From Rhodobacter sp. (lineage in GTDB: Bacteria; Pseudomonadota; Alphaproteobacteria; Rhodobacterales; Rhodobacteraceae): a DNA stretch of 64,000 nucleotides. The translations under genes were made by a program, and so were the position numbers. The stretch is taken from contig JACKKF010000013.1 in assembly GCA_020637555.1 (NCBI GenBank), positions 372,001 to 436,000 of the forward strand, given 5' to 3'. The notes beneath the pieces were generated by a model that was not told the origin of the DNA, did no database searches, and saw nothing but the letters and a program-made list of their open reading frames with translations. Shown here piece after piece: positions 49,676 to 57,654 of the stretch; within the stretch, counting starts at the first letter, position 1; each line of letters starts with the position of its first letter.

Positions 49676-51910
49676 CTACAGCACGAAGGAGAACTGCCCT
49701 GCCAGCGGCAGACTGCGCGCGCGCGTTCCCGTCAGATCGAACAGCGCGTTCGCCAGTGCCGGCGCGGCGGGGGGTGTGCCGGGCTCGCCCGCGCCACCGA
49801 TATGCGGATTGCTGGACAGAAGGCGCACGTCGGTCACGGGTGCGCCCGACATGCGGATCGCGTCATAATCGGGGAAGTTCTGCTGCTGCACCATCCCGTC
49901 GGCAAAGGTGATGCGCCCGTGCACGGCGGCGGACAGGCCAAACAGCATCCCGCCCTCCATCTGTGCGGCCAGGATGCCGGGATCCAGCGGGATGCCGACA
50001 TCGGCGGCGATCCAGGCGCGCGCGATGCGGATCGCGCCGCCCTCGTCGCGCACTTCGATCACCTGGGCGACCGGGGTGCCGAAACTCCAGACCATCGCCA
50101 CGCCGCGCCCGGTTCCGGGGGCCTTGGGCGCATCCCAGCCTGACATGTCGCGCACGGCTTCCAGCACACCGGCGGCTGCGGCGCTTTCCGGGCGGGCCAT
50201 TGCCAGCCGGAAGGCCAGCGGGTCCTGACCCGCCGCATGGGCCAGCTCGTCGATGAAGCTTTCGTGCGTGAATCCGTTGTGGCTGGCACCGACCGATCGC
50301 CAGAACCCGACCGGCACCGCGAGGTCGGCCTTGTAGCCCCGGACCCGGTAGTTCGGGATCGCATAGGGCTGGTCATAGCCGCCTTCGACGATTGCGCTGT
50401 CGGCGCCGGCCATGGGCAGGCCCATCATGCGCCCGCCGGCCTGTCCCATCAGCCCCGGCGACGCGATCCGTGCATCGAACAGAACGGCCTGCCCGCCTGA
50501 CACCGCGCCCTTCATGCGCGCGATCGCGGCGGGGCGGTAGAAGTCATGGGTCATGTCCTCTTCCCGCGACCAGGTGACATTCACCGGGGTGCCGGGCATG
50601 GCGCGGGCGACCCTGGCCGCCACGCTGGCATAGTCGGACTCGATCCGCCGTCCGAAACCTCCGCCCAGAAAGGTCGTGTGAACGGTCACATTCGCCGCGT
50701 CGATGCCGGCGGCTTCGGCCGCGGCTCGGGCCTGGATGAACGGGCCCTGGTTCGGCGACCACAGTTCCAGCGTATCGCCGTCGAACAGGGCGGTGGCGTT
50801 CATCGGTTCCATCGTGGCATGGGCCAGATAGGGCACGGTGTATTCGGCCTCGATCATCATGTCGCCGGTGGCGCTGTCCGCGTCGCCGTCATCGCGCAGC
50901 GTGGAATCGGGGCTGTCGTCAAAGGCTGCCTGAAGCCGTTGGGCGATGCCCGCGTCGTCTGCGGGATAGGGCGCCGGCCCCCAGTCGCAGGTCACGGCCT
51001 GTGCCCCCTGGATCGCGGCCCAGGTGTTGCGCGCCACGACCGCCACGCCGTCACCGATATCGATCACCCGTTCCACCCCGGGGATCGCCATCGCCGGCGC
51101 GGGATCAAACCCCTGCATCGTGCCGCCCAACCGCGGCGAGCGCCGGACGCTGGCGAATTTCATGCCCGGCAGGCGCGTGTCGATGCCGAAGGTCGCGGTG
51201 CCGTCGGTCTTTGCCGGAATGTCCGGCCGGGGCAGCGCGGTGCCCAGCAACCGCCATTCCGAGGCCGGCCGAAGATCTGCCTGCACCGGGTCCATGGCGG
51301 CGGCGGCCTGGGCCAGGTCGGCGTAGGACAGGCGTGTCCCATCGGCGGCAATGACCACGCCCGCCCGTGTTTCCAGGGTCGAAACCGCCACGCCCAGGCG
51401 CTGGGCGGCGGCGGCCTTCAACGTCTCGCGCGCGCTGGCGCCGGCCATGCGCAGGCGTTCGAACCCGTCGCGGATGCTGGTCGAGCCGCCGGTGAGTTGC
51501 AGCTTCAGCGGGCGGGCCACCACGCCGATCGTCTCGGCGAGGCTGCGTTGCCAGCCCGGGCGCGCGTAATCGGGGCCGGGGAACGCCCCTTCCAGCAGGC
51601 CGCCATTGAAATACGCCGCCGAAGCCGGGCCGTGCAGCACCCGGACGCTGGACCAGTCCACGTCCAGTTCTTCCGCCAGGCAGGCGGCGAGGGTGGTCTG
51701 CGCGCCCTGGCCCATCTCGGCCCGTCCGGTCACGATGGTGACGCCCTCGGCGTCGATGATCAGGAACGGGTTCAGCGTGGTTCCCGTCTGGGGGTGCAGC
51801 GGGTTCGGCACGGCCTTGTTCACCTGATACAGGCCAAAGGCCACGCCCCCCGCGACCGCGACGGACCCCACCAGAAAGGCGCGGCGGGTGATCTTGCCAA
51901 GCTTGCTCAT
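49676..51910 (-). CDS. Molybdenum hydroxylase, catalytic subunit (IorB-type)
   Basis: A 744-residue molybdopterin-binding subunit of the xanthine oxidase family, isoquinoline 1-oxidoreductase-like. A twin-arginine signal (ITRRAFLVGSVAVAGG) targets it outside the cytoplasm. Features are ITGRAEMGQGAQTTLAACLAEELDVDW, TFLGGGFGRRIESDY and the final GIDPGxL-type stretch MLFGLSAAVHG with GGAGEPGTPPAAPALANALF carrying the terminal Glu. Its start overlaps the [2Fe-2S] subunit stop (ATGA). No XdhC maturation or cytochrome gene is next to it. The substrate is unknown; a heterocycle or aldehyde is likely. Confidence 0.9.
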   Translation of the reverse strand: MSKLGKITRRAFLVGSVAVAGGVAFGLYQVNKAVPNPLHPQTGTTLNPFLIIDAEGVTIVTGRAEMGQGAQTTLAACLAEELDVDWSSVRVLHGPASAAYFNGGLLEGAFPGPDYARPGWQRSLAETIGVVARPLKLQLTGGSTSIRDGFERLRMAGASARETLKAAAAQRLGVAVSTLETRAGVVIAADGTRLSYADLAQAAAAMDPVQADLRPASEWRLLGTALPRPDIPAKTDGTATFGIDTRLPGMKFASVRRSPRLGGTMQGFDPAPAMAIPGVERVIDIGDGVAVVARNTWAAIQGAQAVTCDWGPAPYPADDAGIAQRLQAAFDDSPDSTLRDDGDADSATGDMMIEAEYTVPYLAHATMEPMNATALFDGDTLELWSPNQGPFIQARAAAEAAGIDAANVTVHTTFLGGGFGRRIESDYASVAARVARAMPGTPVNVTWSREEDMTHDFYRPAAIARMKGAVSGGQAVLFDARIASPGLMGQAGGRMMGLPMAGADSAIVEGGYDQPYAIPNYRVRGYKADLAVPVGFWRSVGASHNGFTHESFIDELAHAAGQDPLAFRLAMARPESAAAAGVLEAVRDMSGWDAPKAPGTGRGVAMVWSFGTPVAQVIEVRDEGGAIRIARAWIAADVGIPLDPGILAAQMEGGMLFGLSAAVHGRITFADGMVQQQNFPDYDAIRMSGAPVTDVRLLSSNPHIGGAGEPGTPPAAPALANALFDLTGTRARSLPLAGQFSFVL

Positions 51911-52362
51911 TGCGTGCCCTCCCGCAGGGTGGTGGCGGCGTCGTGAATGGCGGCGCGGATGCGGGAATAGGTGCCGCACCGGCACAGGTTTCCGGCCATC
52001 GCGGTGTCGATATCGTCATCGGTGGGGTCGGGATTTTCCGCCAGCAGCGCCGCCGCCTGCATGATCTGTCCCGACTGGCAATACCCGCACTGGGGCACCT
52101 GATGGCGCACCCAGGCCTCTTGCAGCGCGTGCGGGGCCAGACCCTCGATGGTGGTGACACTGCCCCAGACATCGGCCAGTGCAACCTGGCACGAACGCAC
52201 CGCCTCGCCGTCGATATGAACGGTGCAGGCCCCGCAGGCGGCAACGCCGCAGCCGTATTTCGTGCCCGTCATGCCCAGTTCGTCGCGCAGGACCCACAGC
52301 AGGGGCGTGTCGTCCGGCGCGTCGATGTCATGGGGTTGGCCATTGATCGTCAGGCGGGTCAT
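51907..52362 (-). CDS. Molybdenum hydroxylase, [2Fe-2S] subunit (IorA-type)
   Basis: A 151-residue electron-transfer subunit. The first cluster is bound by CGVAACGACTVHIDGEAVRSC and the second by CGYCQSGQIM and CRCGTYSRIR. It lacks a signal peptide, so it probably travels bound to the Tat-targeted large subunit. The start at 52362 gives MTRLTINGQPHDID; an in-frame ATG ten codons upstream is possible. It is divergent from the TetR gene. Confidence 0.93.
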   Translation of the reverse strand: MTRLTINGQPHDIDAPDDTPLLWVLRDELGMTGTKYGCGVAACGACTVHIDGEAVRSCQVALADVWGSVTTIEGLAPHALQEAWVRHQVPQCGYCQSGQIMQAAALLAENPDPTDDDIDTAMAGNLCRCGTYSRIRAAIHDAATTLREGTQ

Positions 52363-52386
52363 GGGGTCCTCCGGCACATCATTCTG

Positions 52387-52444
52387 TGACAAAATGAACC
52401 AGAAATGTCAGAGTGTAAATTGACAAAATGGACAGTCGCTGTCA
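52387..52444. promoter_or_regulatory. Duplicated TetR operator
   Basis: Two copies of TGACA-N14-TGTCA lie at 52387-52410 and 52421-52444, 34 bases apart centre to centre, and share the left half TGACAAAATG. They fill the gap between the divergent hydroxylase operon and TetR gene. The second copy covers the first in-frame ATG (52428), which argues that the regulator starts at 52455. Confidence 0.65.
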
Positions 52445-52454
52445 GAGAATTTCC

Positions 52455-53045
52455 ATGACTGCACCGCCCGACCAGGACCTTGATCCAAGACGTGCCGCGA
52501 TCCTGGCCGCGGCCAGCGAGGTCTTTGCGCGCTATGGCTTTCGCCGCACCGCGATGGGGGACATTGCCAGTCAGGCCGGCCTGTCACGCGCCGCGCTCTA
52601 TCTGCACTATCGCAACAAGCAGGATATCTTCCGGTCCATCGTGCAGGCGTATTTCGCCCTGGCGGAAACCCGGATGCGGGCCGCTCTTGCCGCAGGGACG
52701 GACCCGGTGACAACCCTGACCGCCGCCTTCGAGGCCAAGGTCGGCCCCGAGATGGCGCCGCTGTTCGAATCGCCGCACGGCGAGGAATTGCTGGATGCCA
52801 ATTTCGCCACCGCCGCCGATATCGTGACCCAGGGCGAGGCCCGCCTGTCCGCCTTGCTGGCGGCCTGGCTGGAGGCGCAGCGGGACCGGGGTGCCATCGT
52901 GTTCGACGGCCCGTCCCCGGCGATGGCCGCCACCCTCATCGCGGCCCTGGGCGGATTGAAGCACGCGGGCGGCAGCTATGCTGCGATCCGCGCCAGCATG
53001 GCGCGGCTCGCCCAGGTGTTCGGACGCGGGCTCAGGCCCTCATAG
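52455..53045 (+). CDS. TetR-family repressor of the molybdenum hydroxylase operon
   Basis: A 196-residue TetR protein with the helix-turn-helix AILAAASEVFARYGFRRTAMGDIASQAGLSRAALYLHY and a C-terminal domain of the TetR_C type. It is divergent from iorAB with the duplicated TGACA/TGTCA sites between, so local repression is likely. The ATG at 52455 (MTAPPDQDLD) is chosen over the one at 52428 because the latter lies inside an operator copy. Its stop overlaps that of the convergent kynA. Confidence 0.88.
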   Translation: MTAPPDQDLDPRRAAILAAASEVFARYGFRRTAMGDIASQAGLSRAALYLHYRNKQDIFRSIVQAYFALAETRMRAALAAGTDPVTTLTAAFEAKVGPEMAPLFESPHGEELLDANFATAADIVTQGEARLSALLAAWLEAQRDRGAIVFDGPSPAMAATLIAALGGLKHAGGSYAAIRASMARLAQVFGRGLRPS

Positions 53046-53876
53046 GCTGGTTCTGAGGTGCCAGAGTTCGGGGAACAGCACGACGTCCAGCATCCGCCGC
53101 AGATACTGCACGCCCGATGTGCCGCCGGTCCCCCGCTTGAACCCGATGATGCGTTCGACCGTGGTGACGTGGTTGAAGCGCCAGCGCCGGAAGTAATCCT
53201 CGAAGTCCATCAGCTTTTCCGCCAGTTCATAAAGCTCCCAATGGTTTTCGGGATCGGCGTAGACGGTGCGCCAGGCGGCTTCGACCGCGTCATTGGCCTG
53301 CCACGGTTGCCGCAGGTCGCGGTTCAGGACCTCGTCGGGGATGGCGAGGCCGGCATTCGCCAGTTGGCGCACGGCGACGTCATAGAGCGAGGGCTGCGCC
53401 AGTTCGGCCTCGAGCGCGGCGGTCAGATCCTCGCGGTGCGCATGGGGACGCAGCATGGCGGTGTTCCGGTTGCCGACGGCATATTCGATCATCCGGTATT
53501 GCCAGGACTGAAACCCCGACGATTGCCCCAGTTCGCGCCGGAACCGGGTATATTCGCTGGGCGTCATCGTCCGCAGGACGTCCCAGGCACCGTTGAGCTG
53601 CTCGAAGATCCGGGCGACGCGGCTGAGCATCTTGAACGCGGGGCGGGCCTCGCCCTTGGCGAGAAGCGCGCGGGCGGCGCCGATTTCATGCAGCGCCAGA
53701 CGCATCCACAGTTCGCTGGTCTGGTGCTGGATGATGAACAGCATCTCGTCATGCGCCGAGGTGCGCATGTTCTGCGCTGACAGGATCGCATCGAGAGACA
53801 GGTAATCGGTATAGGACATGCGGCCGTCAAAGGCCATCTGCGCGCCGTCCTGGGCGGGATCATAGGCGGTGGACAT
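53040..53876 (-). CDS. kynA: Tryptophan 2,3-dioxygenase
   Basis: A 278-residue heme enzyme that opens tryptophan to N-formylkynurenine. Family stretches are YTDYLSLDAILSAQ, HDEMLFIIQHQTSELWMRLALHE, FQSWQYRMIEYAVGNRN, HWELYELAEKLMDFEDYFRRWRFNHVTTVERIIGFKRGTGGTSG, with the heme His in FNHVTTVERI. It is of the bacterial TDO length. kynU lies upstream with a small ORF between. No kynurenine formamidase gene is present. Confidence 0.96.
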   Translation of the reverse strand: MSTAYDPAQDGAQMAFDGRMSYTDYLSLDAILSAQNMRTSAHDEMLFIIQHQTSELWMRLALHEIGAARALLAKGEARPAFKMLSRVARIFEQLNGAWDVLRTMTPSEYTRFRRELGQSSGFQSWQYRMIEYAVGNRNTAMLRPHAHREDLTAALEAELAQPSLYDVAVRQLANAGLAIPDEVLNRDLRQPWQANDAVEAAWRTVYADPENHWELYELAEKLMDFEDYFRRWRFNHVTTVERIIGFKRGTGGTSGVQYLRRMLDVVLFPELWHLRTSL

Positions 53877-53911
53877 CGGGTGTCTCCTGAATGTTGAAGG
53901 AACAGGCGGGA

Positions 53912-54112
53912 TCAACCCGCGCTGCGTGCATTCAACTTTCCGACCATGGCCGTGCGCTTCCACAACGCGATCCAGCCGGCAGGCCGGCACAGGGGGGGCA
54001 GGGGGCTGAGTGTGGCCCACAGGCCGGGGCGCCGGCAATAGCGCCAGGTTGCCCCACCGAACGCGGGGAGCCGGCGTGCCCGAGGGCCGCCGATATCCCC
54101 GTGCCGGATCAT
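53912..54112 (-). CDS. Small hypothetical protein in the kynurenine operon
   Basis: A 66-residue ORF between kynU and kynA on the same strand. Its ATG overlaps the kynU stop (ATGA), and its stop lies 35 bases before the kynA start. It is basic and carries a moderately hydrophobic stretch around GLWATLSPLPPLCRPAGWIAL. I recognise no family. The coupling supports translation but I have no protein-level evidence. Confidence 0.5.
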   Translation of the reverse strand: MIRHGDIGGPRARRLPAFGGATWRYCRRPGLWATLSPLPPLCRPAGWIALWKRTAMVGKLNARSAG

Positions 54113-55305
54113 GTGATCGCGGACCGGATCTTGAATTCCGGCCGGTCCCAGGCGTCGGTTGCCATGATGTCGGCCAGGATATCGACCGCGCGCTGAACGT
54201 CGTCCAGGCCGATGAACAGCGGCGTGAAGCCAAAGCGCATGGTATCGGGCGCCCGGAAATCGCCGATCACGCCGCGCGCGATCAGGGCCTGCATGATCGC
54301 ATAGCCCTCTGGGTGGCGGAAACTGACCTGACTGCCCCGGCGCCCGTGGTCGCGCGGGGTCGACAGGGTCAGCGACGGGCAGCGGGCCTCGACCCCCGCG
54401 ATGAAGGCGTCGGTCAGCTCCAGCGACCGGGCGCGGAGGTCGGCGATCGACACGCCATCCCAGACGTCCAGCGCCGCGTCCAGGGCGGCCAGTTGCAGCA
54501 CCGGGGGCGTCCCCACGCGCATCCGTTCGATCCCGTGACCCGGCCGATAGTCCAGATCGAAGGCGAAGGGCGCCTCATGGCCCAGCCATCCCGACAGGGC
54601 CGGGCGCGCGACATCGACATGGCGCGGCGCGACATAGATGAAAGCCGGCCCGCCCGGGCCCGAGTTCAGGTATTTGTAGGTGCAGCCAACCGCGAAATCG
54701 GCCCCGCCTTGGCCGACCTGAACATCGGTCGCGCCGGCGGAATGCGCCAGATCCCAGACAGCGAGCGCGCCGACAGCGTGGGCCTTTGCCGTCAGGGCCG
54801 GCATGTCATGCCGACGGCCGGTGCGATAGTCCACCTCGGTCAGCATCAGCACGGCGACGCTGTCATCGATGGCGTTTTCGACTTCTTCGGGGGCGACGGT
54901 CTTCAACGTGTAGCCCTGGCCCAGCGTGCGGCACAGCCCTTCGGCCATATACAGGTCTGACGGGAAATTGCCGGTATCGGACAGGATCACCCGCTTGCCG
55001 GGGCGCATCTCGAGGCACGAGGCAAGCGCCTGGTAGACCTTGATCGACAAGGTGTCGCCCATCACGACATGCCCCGGTTCGGCACCGATCAGGCGCGCGA
55101 TCCGGTCGCCGATCCGGGTGGGCAGGGCCATCCAGCCGGCCTTGTTCCAGCCGGTGATCAGCATCTGGCCCCATTCGTCGGTCACCGCCTGCTGAACCCG
55201 CGCGGCGACCGCGCGCGGCAAGGGACCGAGTGAATTCCCGTCGAGATAGATCACGTCCTGCGGCAAATCGAACTGAGCACGGGTGCGCGCGAAATCGGTG
55301 GGCAT
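54109..55305 (-). CDS. kynU: Kynureninase
   Basis: A 398-residue PLP enzyme splitting kynurenine into anthranilate and alanine. Motifs are IYLDGNSLGPLPRAV, DTGNFPSDLYMAEGL, LTEVDYRTGRRHDM, VWDLAHSAGA and the PLP Lys in GCTYKYLNSGPGGPAF. AGGAGG precedes the ATG and a TTGAAA/TAGCCT promoter is placed 25 bases upstream. It heads the kynU-ORF-kynA operon for tryptophan use. Confidence 0.96.
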   Translation of the reverse strand: MPTDFARTRAQFDLPQDVIYLDGNSLGPLPRAVAARVQQAVTDEWGQMLITGWNKAGWMALPTRIGDRIARLIGAEPGHVVMGDTLSIKVYQALASCLEMRPGKRVILSDTGNFPSDLYMAEGLCRTLGQGYTLKTVAPEEVENAIDDSVAVLMLTEVDYRTGRRHDMPALTAKAHAVGALAVWDLAHSAGATDVQVGQGGADFAVGCTYKYLNSGPGGPAFIYVAPRHVDVARPALSGWLGHEAPFAFDLDYRPGHGIERMRVGTPPVLQLAALDAALDVWDGVSIADLRARSLELTDAFIAGVEARCPSLTLSTPRDHGRRGSQVSFRHPEGYAIMQALIARGVIGDFRAPDTMRFGFTPLFIGLDDVQRAVDILADIMATDAWDRPEFKIRSAIT

Positions 55306-55329
55306 GGAACCTCCTGGCCTGACGGCCCG

Positions 55330-55358
55330 AGGCTATCGCCGTGCGGCAATTGTTTCAA
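55330..55358 (-). promoter_or_regulatory. Putative promoter of the kyn operon
   Basis: On the minus strand TTGAAA (55353-55358) and TAGCCT (55330-55335) are spaced by 17 bases. It points toward kynU. Confidence 0.5.
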
Positions 55359-55382
55359 GCTTAAAGATACGACGGAAAAACA

Positions 55383-55418
55383 AGGGGGCGCAGACCCCTG
55401 GAGTGGTCCGCGCCCCCT
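55383..55418. terminator. Bidirectional terminator of the 45-residue gene
   Basis: A stem AGGGGGCGC/GCGCCCCCT with a partly paired interior loop is flanked by GTTTT on the plus strand and by a T run on the minus strand. It lies 22 bases after the small gene's stop. Confidence 0.6.
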
Positions 55419-55439
55419 GTTTTCGTCACAGAACCGGGT

Positions 55440-55577
55440 TCAGGCCACGCGCTTTTGCACAGGGCGTCCGGCATAGGTCTTTTCCCCGACCTTGACCACA
55501 ACCAACCCCGAGGTCGTGGTCCGCACGAATTCGCCCTGAATGCTGAGATAGCGGCCGATCATGATGGTTTTCAGCAT
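55440..55577 (-). CDS. Small basic hypothetical protein (45 residues)
   Basis: A 45-codon ORF (begins MLKTIMIGRYLSIQGEF, ends PVQKRVA) with no long-ORF support but with GAGG 8 bases before the ATG, codon use like its neighbours, and its own terminator. The protein is basic and beta-rich (VRTTTSGLVVVKVGEKTY). I cannot name a family with certainty. Confidence 0.55.
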   Translation of the reverse strand: MLKTIMIGRYLSIQGEFVRTTTSGLVVVKVGEKTYAGRPVQKRVA

Positions 55578-55733
55578 GGTCATTCCCTCGTTCACCATGC
55601 CCAATTTATGCCACATTCCCGGCAGGGCTGCCAGAAATATGTCATATTTTATCGTTTGCGATCAGGAACTTGATTGTTCCATTGTTCACGCAATGGAAAC
55701 GCTTGGGCAAAACGTCGGCTTATTGTCCGTCGT

Positions 55734-56132
55734 TCAAAGCCAGTCGCGCAGGATCGGGATCAGCGGGATGTCGGCTGGCGGCATGGGGTAGTCGCTCAAC
55801 TGCCGCGCGTGCACCCATTTCAGCACTTGCCCCTCGCGTGGGGAAACGATTCCCTCCCACCGGCGACAGGCGAACAACGGCATGAGCAGGTGAAAATCCT
55901 CGTAGCTGTGGCTGGCAAAGGTCAGCGGAGCCAGGCAGGAGTGCCAGGTCTCGATGCCCAGTTCCTCGTGCAGCTCGCGGATCAGGGCGGTTTCGGGCGA
56001 CTCGCCGGGTTCGACCTTGCCGCCCGGAAACTCCCACAGACCGGCCAGCGATTTGCCTGCCGGGCGCTGGGCCAGCAGGACACGGCCGTCAGCGTCGATC
56101 AGCGCGACGGCAGAGACAAGAAGCAGCTTCAT
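55734..56132 (-). CDS. mutT: 8-oxo-dGTP diphosphatase (MutT, Nudix)
   Basis: A 132-residue Nudix hydrolase that cleanses oxidised nucleotides. The Nudix box GGKVEPGESPETALIRELHEELGI is complete and the C-terminal half is MutT-like (LMPLFACRRWEGIVSPREGQVLKWV). It lies 102 bases downstream of argJ, on the same strand, and may share its transcript. Confidence 0.92.
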   Translation of the reverse strand: MKLLLVSAVALIDADGRVLLAQRPAGKSLAGLWEFPGGKVEPGESPETALIRELHEELGIETWHSCLAPLTFASHSYEDFHLLMPLFACRRWEGIVSPREGQVLKWVHARQLSDYPMPPADIPLIPILRDWL

Positions 56133-56234
56133 GCGGGACTCTCCGGTCGAAAGGTCGGGGAAACGGGCGTTCCCCGGCCTTTCTCTGGTCTGGCTGGCGG
56201 GATGGGGCGCGGCCGAATCCTCGGCCGCAGACGA

Positions 56235-57575
56235 TCACGAGCGGTAATCGGCGTTGATGTCGATATAGCGATGGGTCAGATCGCAGGTCCACACGGTGGC
56301 CTTGCCCTTTCCGATGCCCAGATCGACGCCGATCTCAAGCTCCTGGTTCTTCATGTAGGCGGCGCCGTCGGCCTCTTGATAGCCGGGGTCGACCAGCCCG
56401 CCAGAGGCGACGGTATGCGGGCCAAAGGTGATGCCCAGCGAGTCGCGGTCGGCGGCGGCCCCCGATTTTCCGACCGCGGCGACGATGCGGCCCCAGTTCG
56501 GATCCTCGCCGGCGATGGCGGTCTTGACCAGCGGCGAATTGGCGATGCTGAGCGCGCAGCGTTTCGCGTCAGCCGCATCGGCGGCGCCCGTCACGGTGAT
56601 GCCGACGAATTTCGTCGCGCCCTCGCCGTCGCGCACGACCTGATGCGCAAGGTTCAGCATCACATCCGACAGCGCCCGCTCAAAGGCCTTTGCCTCGGCC
56701 GAGCGCATGTTGGCCAGCACCGGACCCTGACCCGTGGCGGCGACCAGCAGCGTGTCCGAAGTCGAGGTGTCGCTATCGACGGTGATGCAGTTGAACGAGG
56801 TGTCCGTCAGGCGGCTGACCATGGATTGCAGCGATTTCTGCGCAATGGCGACATCGGTGAACAGATAGACCAGCATCGTCGCCATGTCGGGCGCGATCAT
56901 GCCCGAGCCTTTGGCGATGCCGACGATATGCGCGGTCTGATCGCCGATCTGGACCTCGGCCATGGCGCCCTTGGGGTAGGTGTCGGTGGTCATGATGGCG
57001 CGGGCCGCGTCGGCGATGCCGTGCGGCGACAGGCCGGCGACCAGGCCGTCCAGCGCGGCCTCGATCCGCTCATGCGGCAGGGGCTCGCCGATCACGCCGG
57101 TTGACGAGGTGAAGACGCGGTTTTCCGGCACGCCCAGCTTGCCGGCCACCGCTGCCGACAGAGCATTGACTGACATCCAGCCGCGCGCGCCGGTGAAGGC
57201 GTTGGAATTGCCCGAGTTGACAAGGATCGCCGCGCCCTGATCGGCGCCGTCCTTCAGCCCGATCTTGGCCTGGCAATCCAGCACCGCCGCCGAGCGCGTC
57301 GCCGAGCGCGTGAAGGTGCCCGCGACCACTGTGCCGGGGGCAAGCCGGGCCAGCATCACATCGGTGCGGTTCTTGTAGCGCACGCCGGCCTGGGTGGTGG
57401 CAAACTCGACCCCGGCGATTTCGGGAAGCAGGGGGAAACCGTCGCGCGGCGCCAGCGGCGACACGAGTGTCACCTTGGTCTTTGGCGCGGCCATCGGTGC
57501 GGCTGCAAGCTTCGCTTCCAGGGCTTTGGCCCGGGCTTTCCATTTCTTGGCTTTCGCCTTGTATTTCTTGGCCAT
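56235..57575 (-). CDS. argJ: Bifunctional ornithine acetyltransferase / N-acetylglutamate synthase
   Basis: A 446-residue enzyme that moves acetyl groups in arginine synthesis and self-cleaves at a conserved Thr. The cleavage region is SSTGVIGEPLP with Thr as nucleophile; also NSGNSNAFTGARGW and DSDTSTSDTLL. The first 40 residues are a Lys/Ala-rich extension (MAKKYKAKAKKWK...) before the family start at about PLAPRDGFP, probably an odd N-terminus. The start at 57575 is taken; another in-frame start lies 63 bases upstream. The divergent neighbour on the right is the isomerase gene on the same strand, 79 bases upstream. Confidence 0.92.
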   Translation of the reverse strand: MAKKYKAKAKKWKARAKALEAKLAAAPMAAPKTKVTLVSPLAPRDGFPLLPEIAGVEFATTQAGVRYKNRTDVMLARLAPGTVVAGTFTRSATRSAAVLDCQAKIGLKDGADQGAAILVNSGNSNAFTGARGWMSVNALSAAVAGKLGVPENRVFTSSTGVIGEPLPHERIEAALDGLVAGLSPHGIADAARAIMTTDTYPKGAMAEVQIGDQTAHIVGIAKGSGMIAPDMATMLVYLFTDVAIAQKSLQSMVSRLTDTSFNCITVDSDTSTSDTLLVAATGQGPVLANMRSAEAKAFERALSDVMLNLAHQVVRDGEGATKFVGITVTGAADAADAKRCALSIANSPLVKTAIAGEDPNWGRIVAAVGKSGAAADRDSLGITFGPHTVASGGLVDPGYQEADGAAYMKNQELEIGVDLGIGKGKATVWTCDLTHRYIDINADYRS

Positions 57576-57654
57576 GGCCGGGCTCCTTGAACGGGATCGG
57601 CCCGCGCCCCGGGTGGGGTGCGGGCCGGTTGGCGTCACGATACGCGGCTGCGCG

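Noticed and set aside
52428..52454. Upstream ATG of the TetR gene (52428)
   Set aside because: It falls inside the second operator copy, and the extra nine residues do not look like the family N-terminus.
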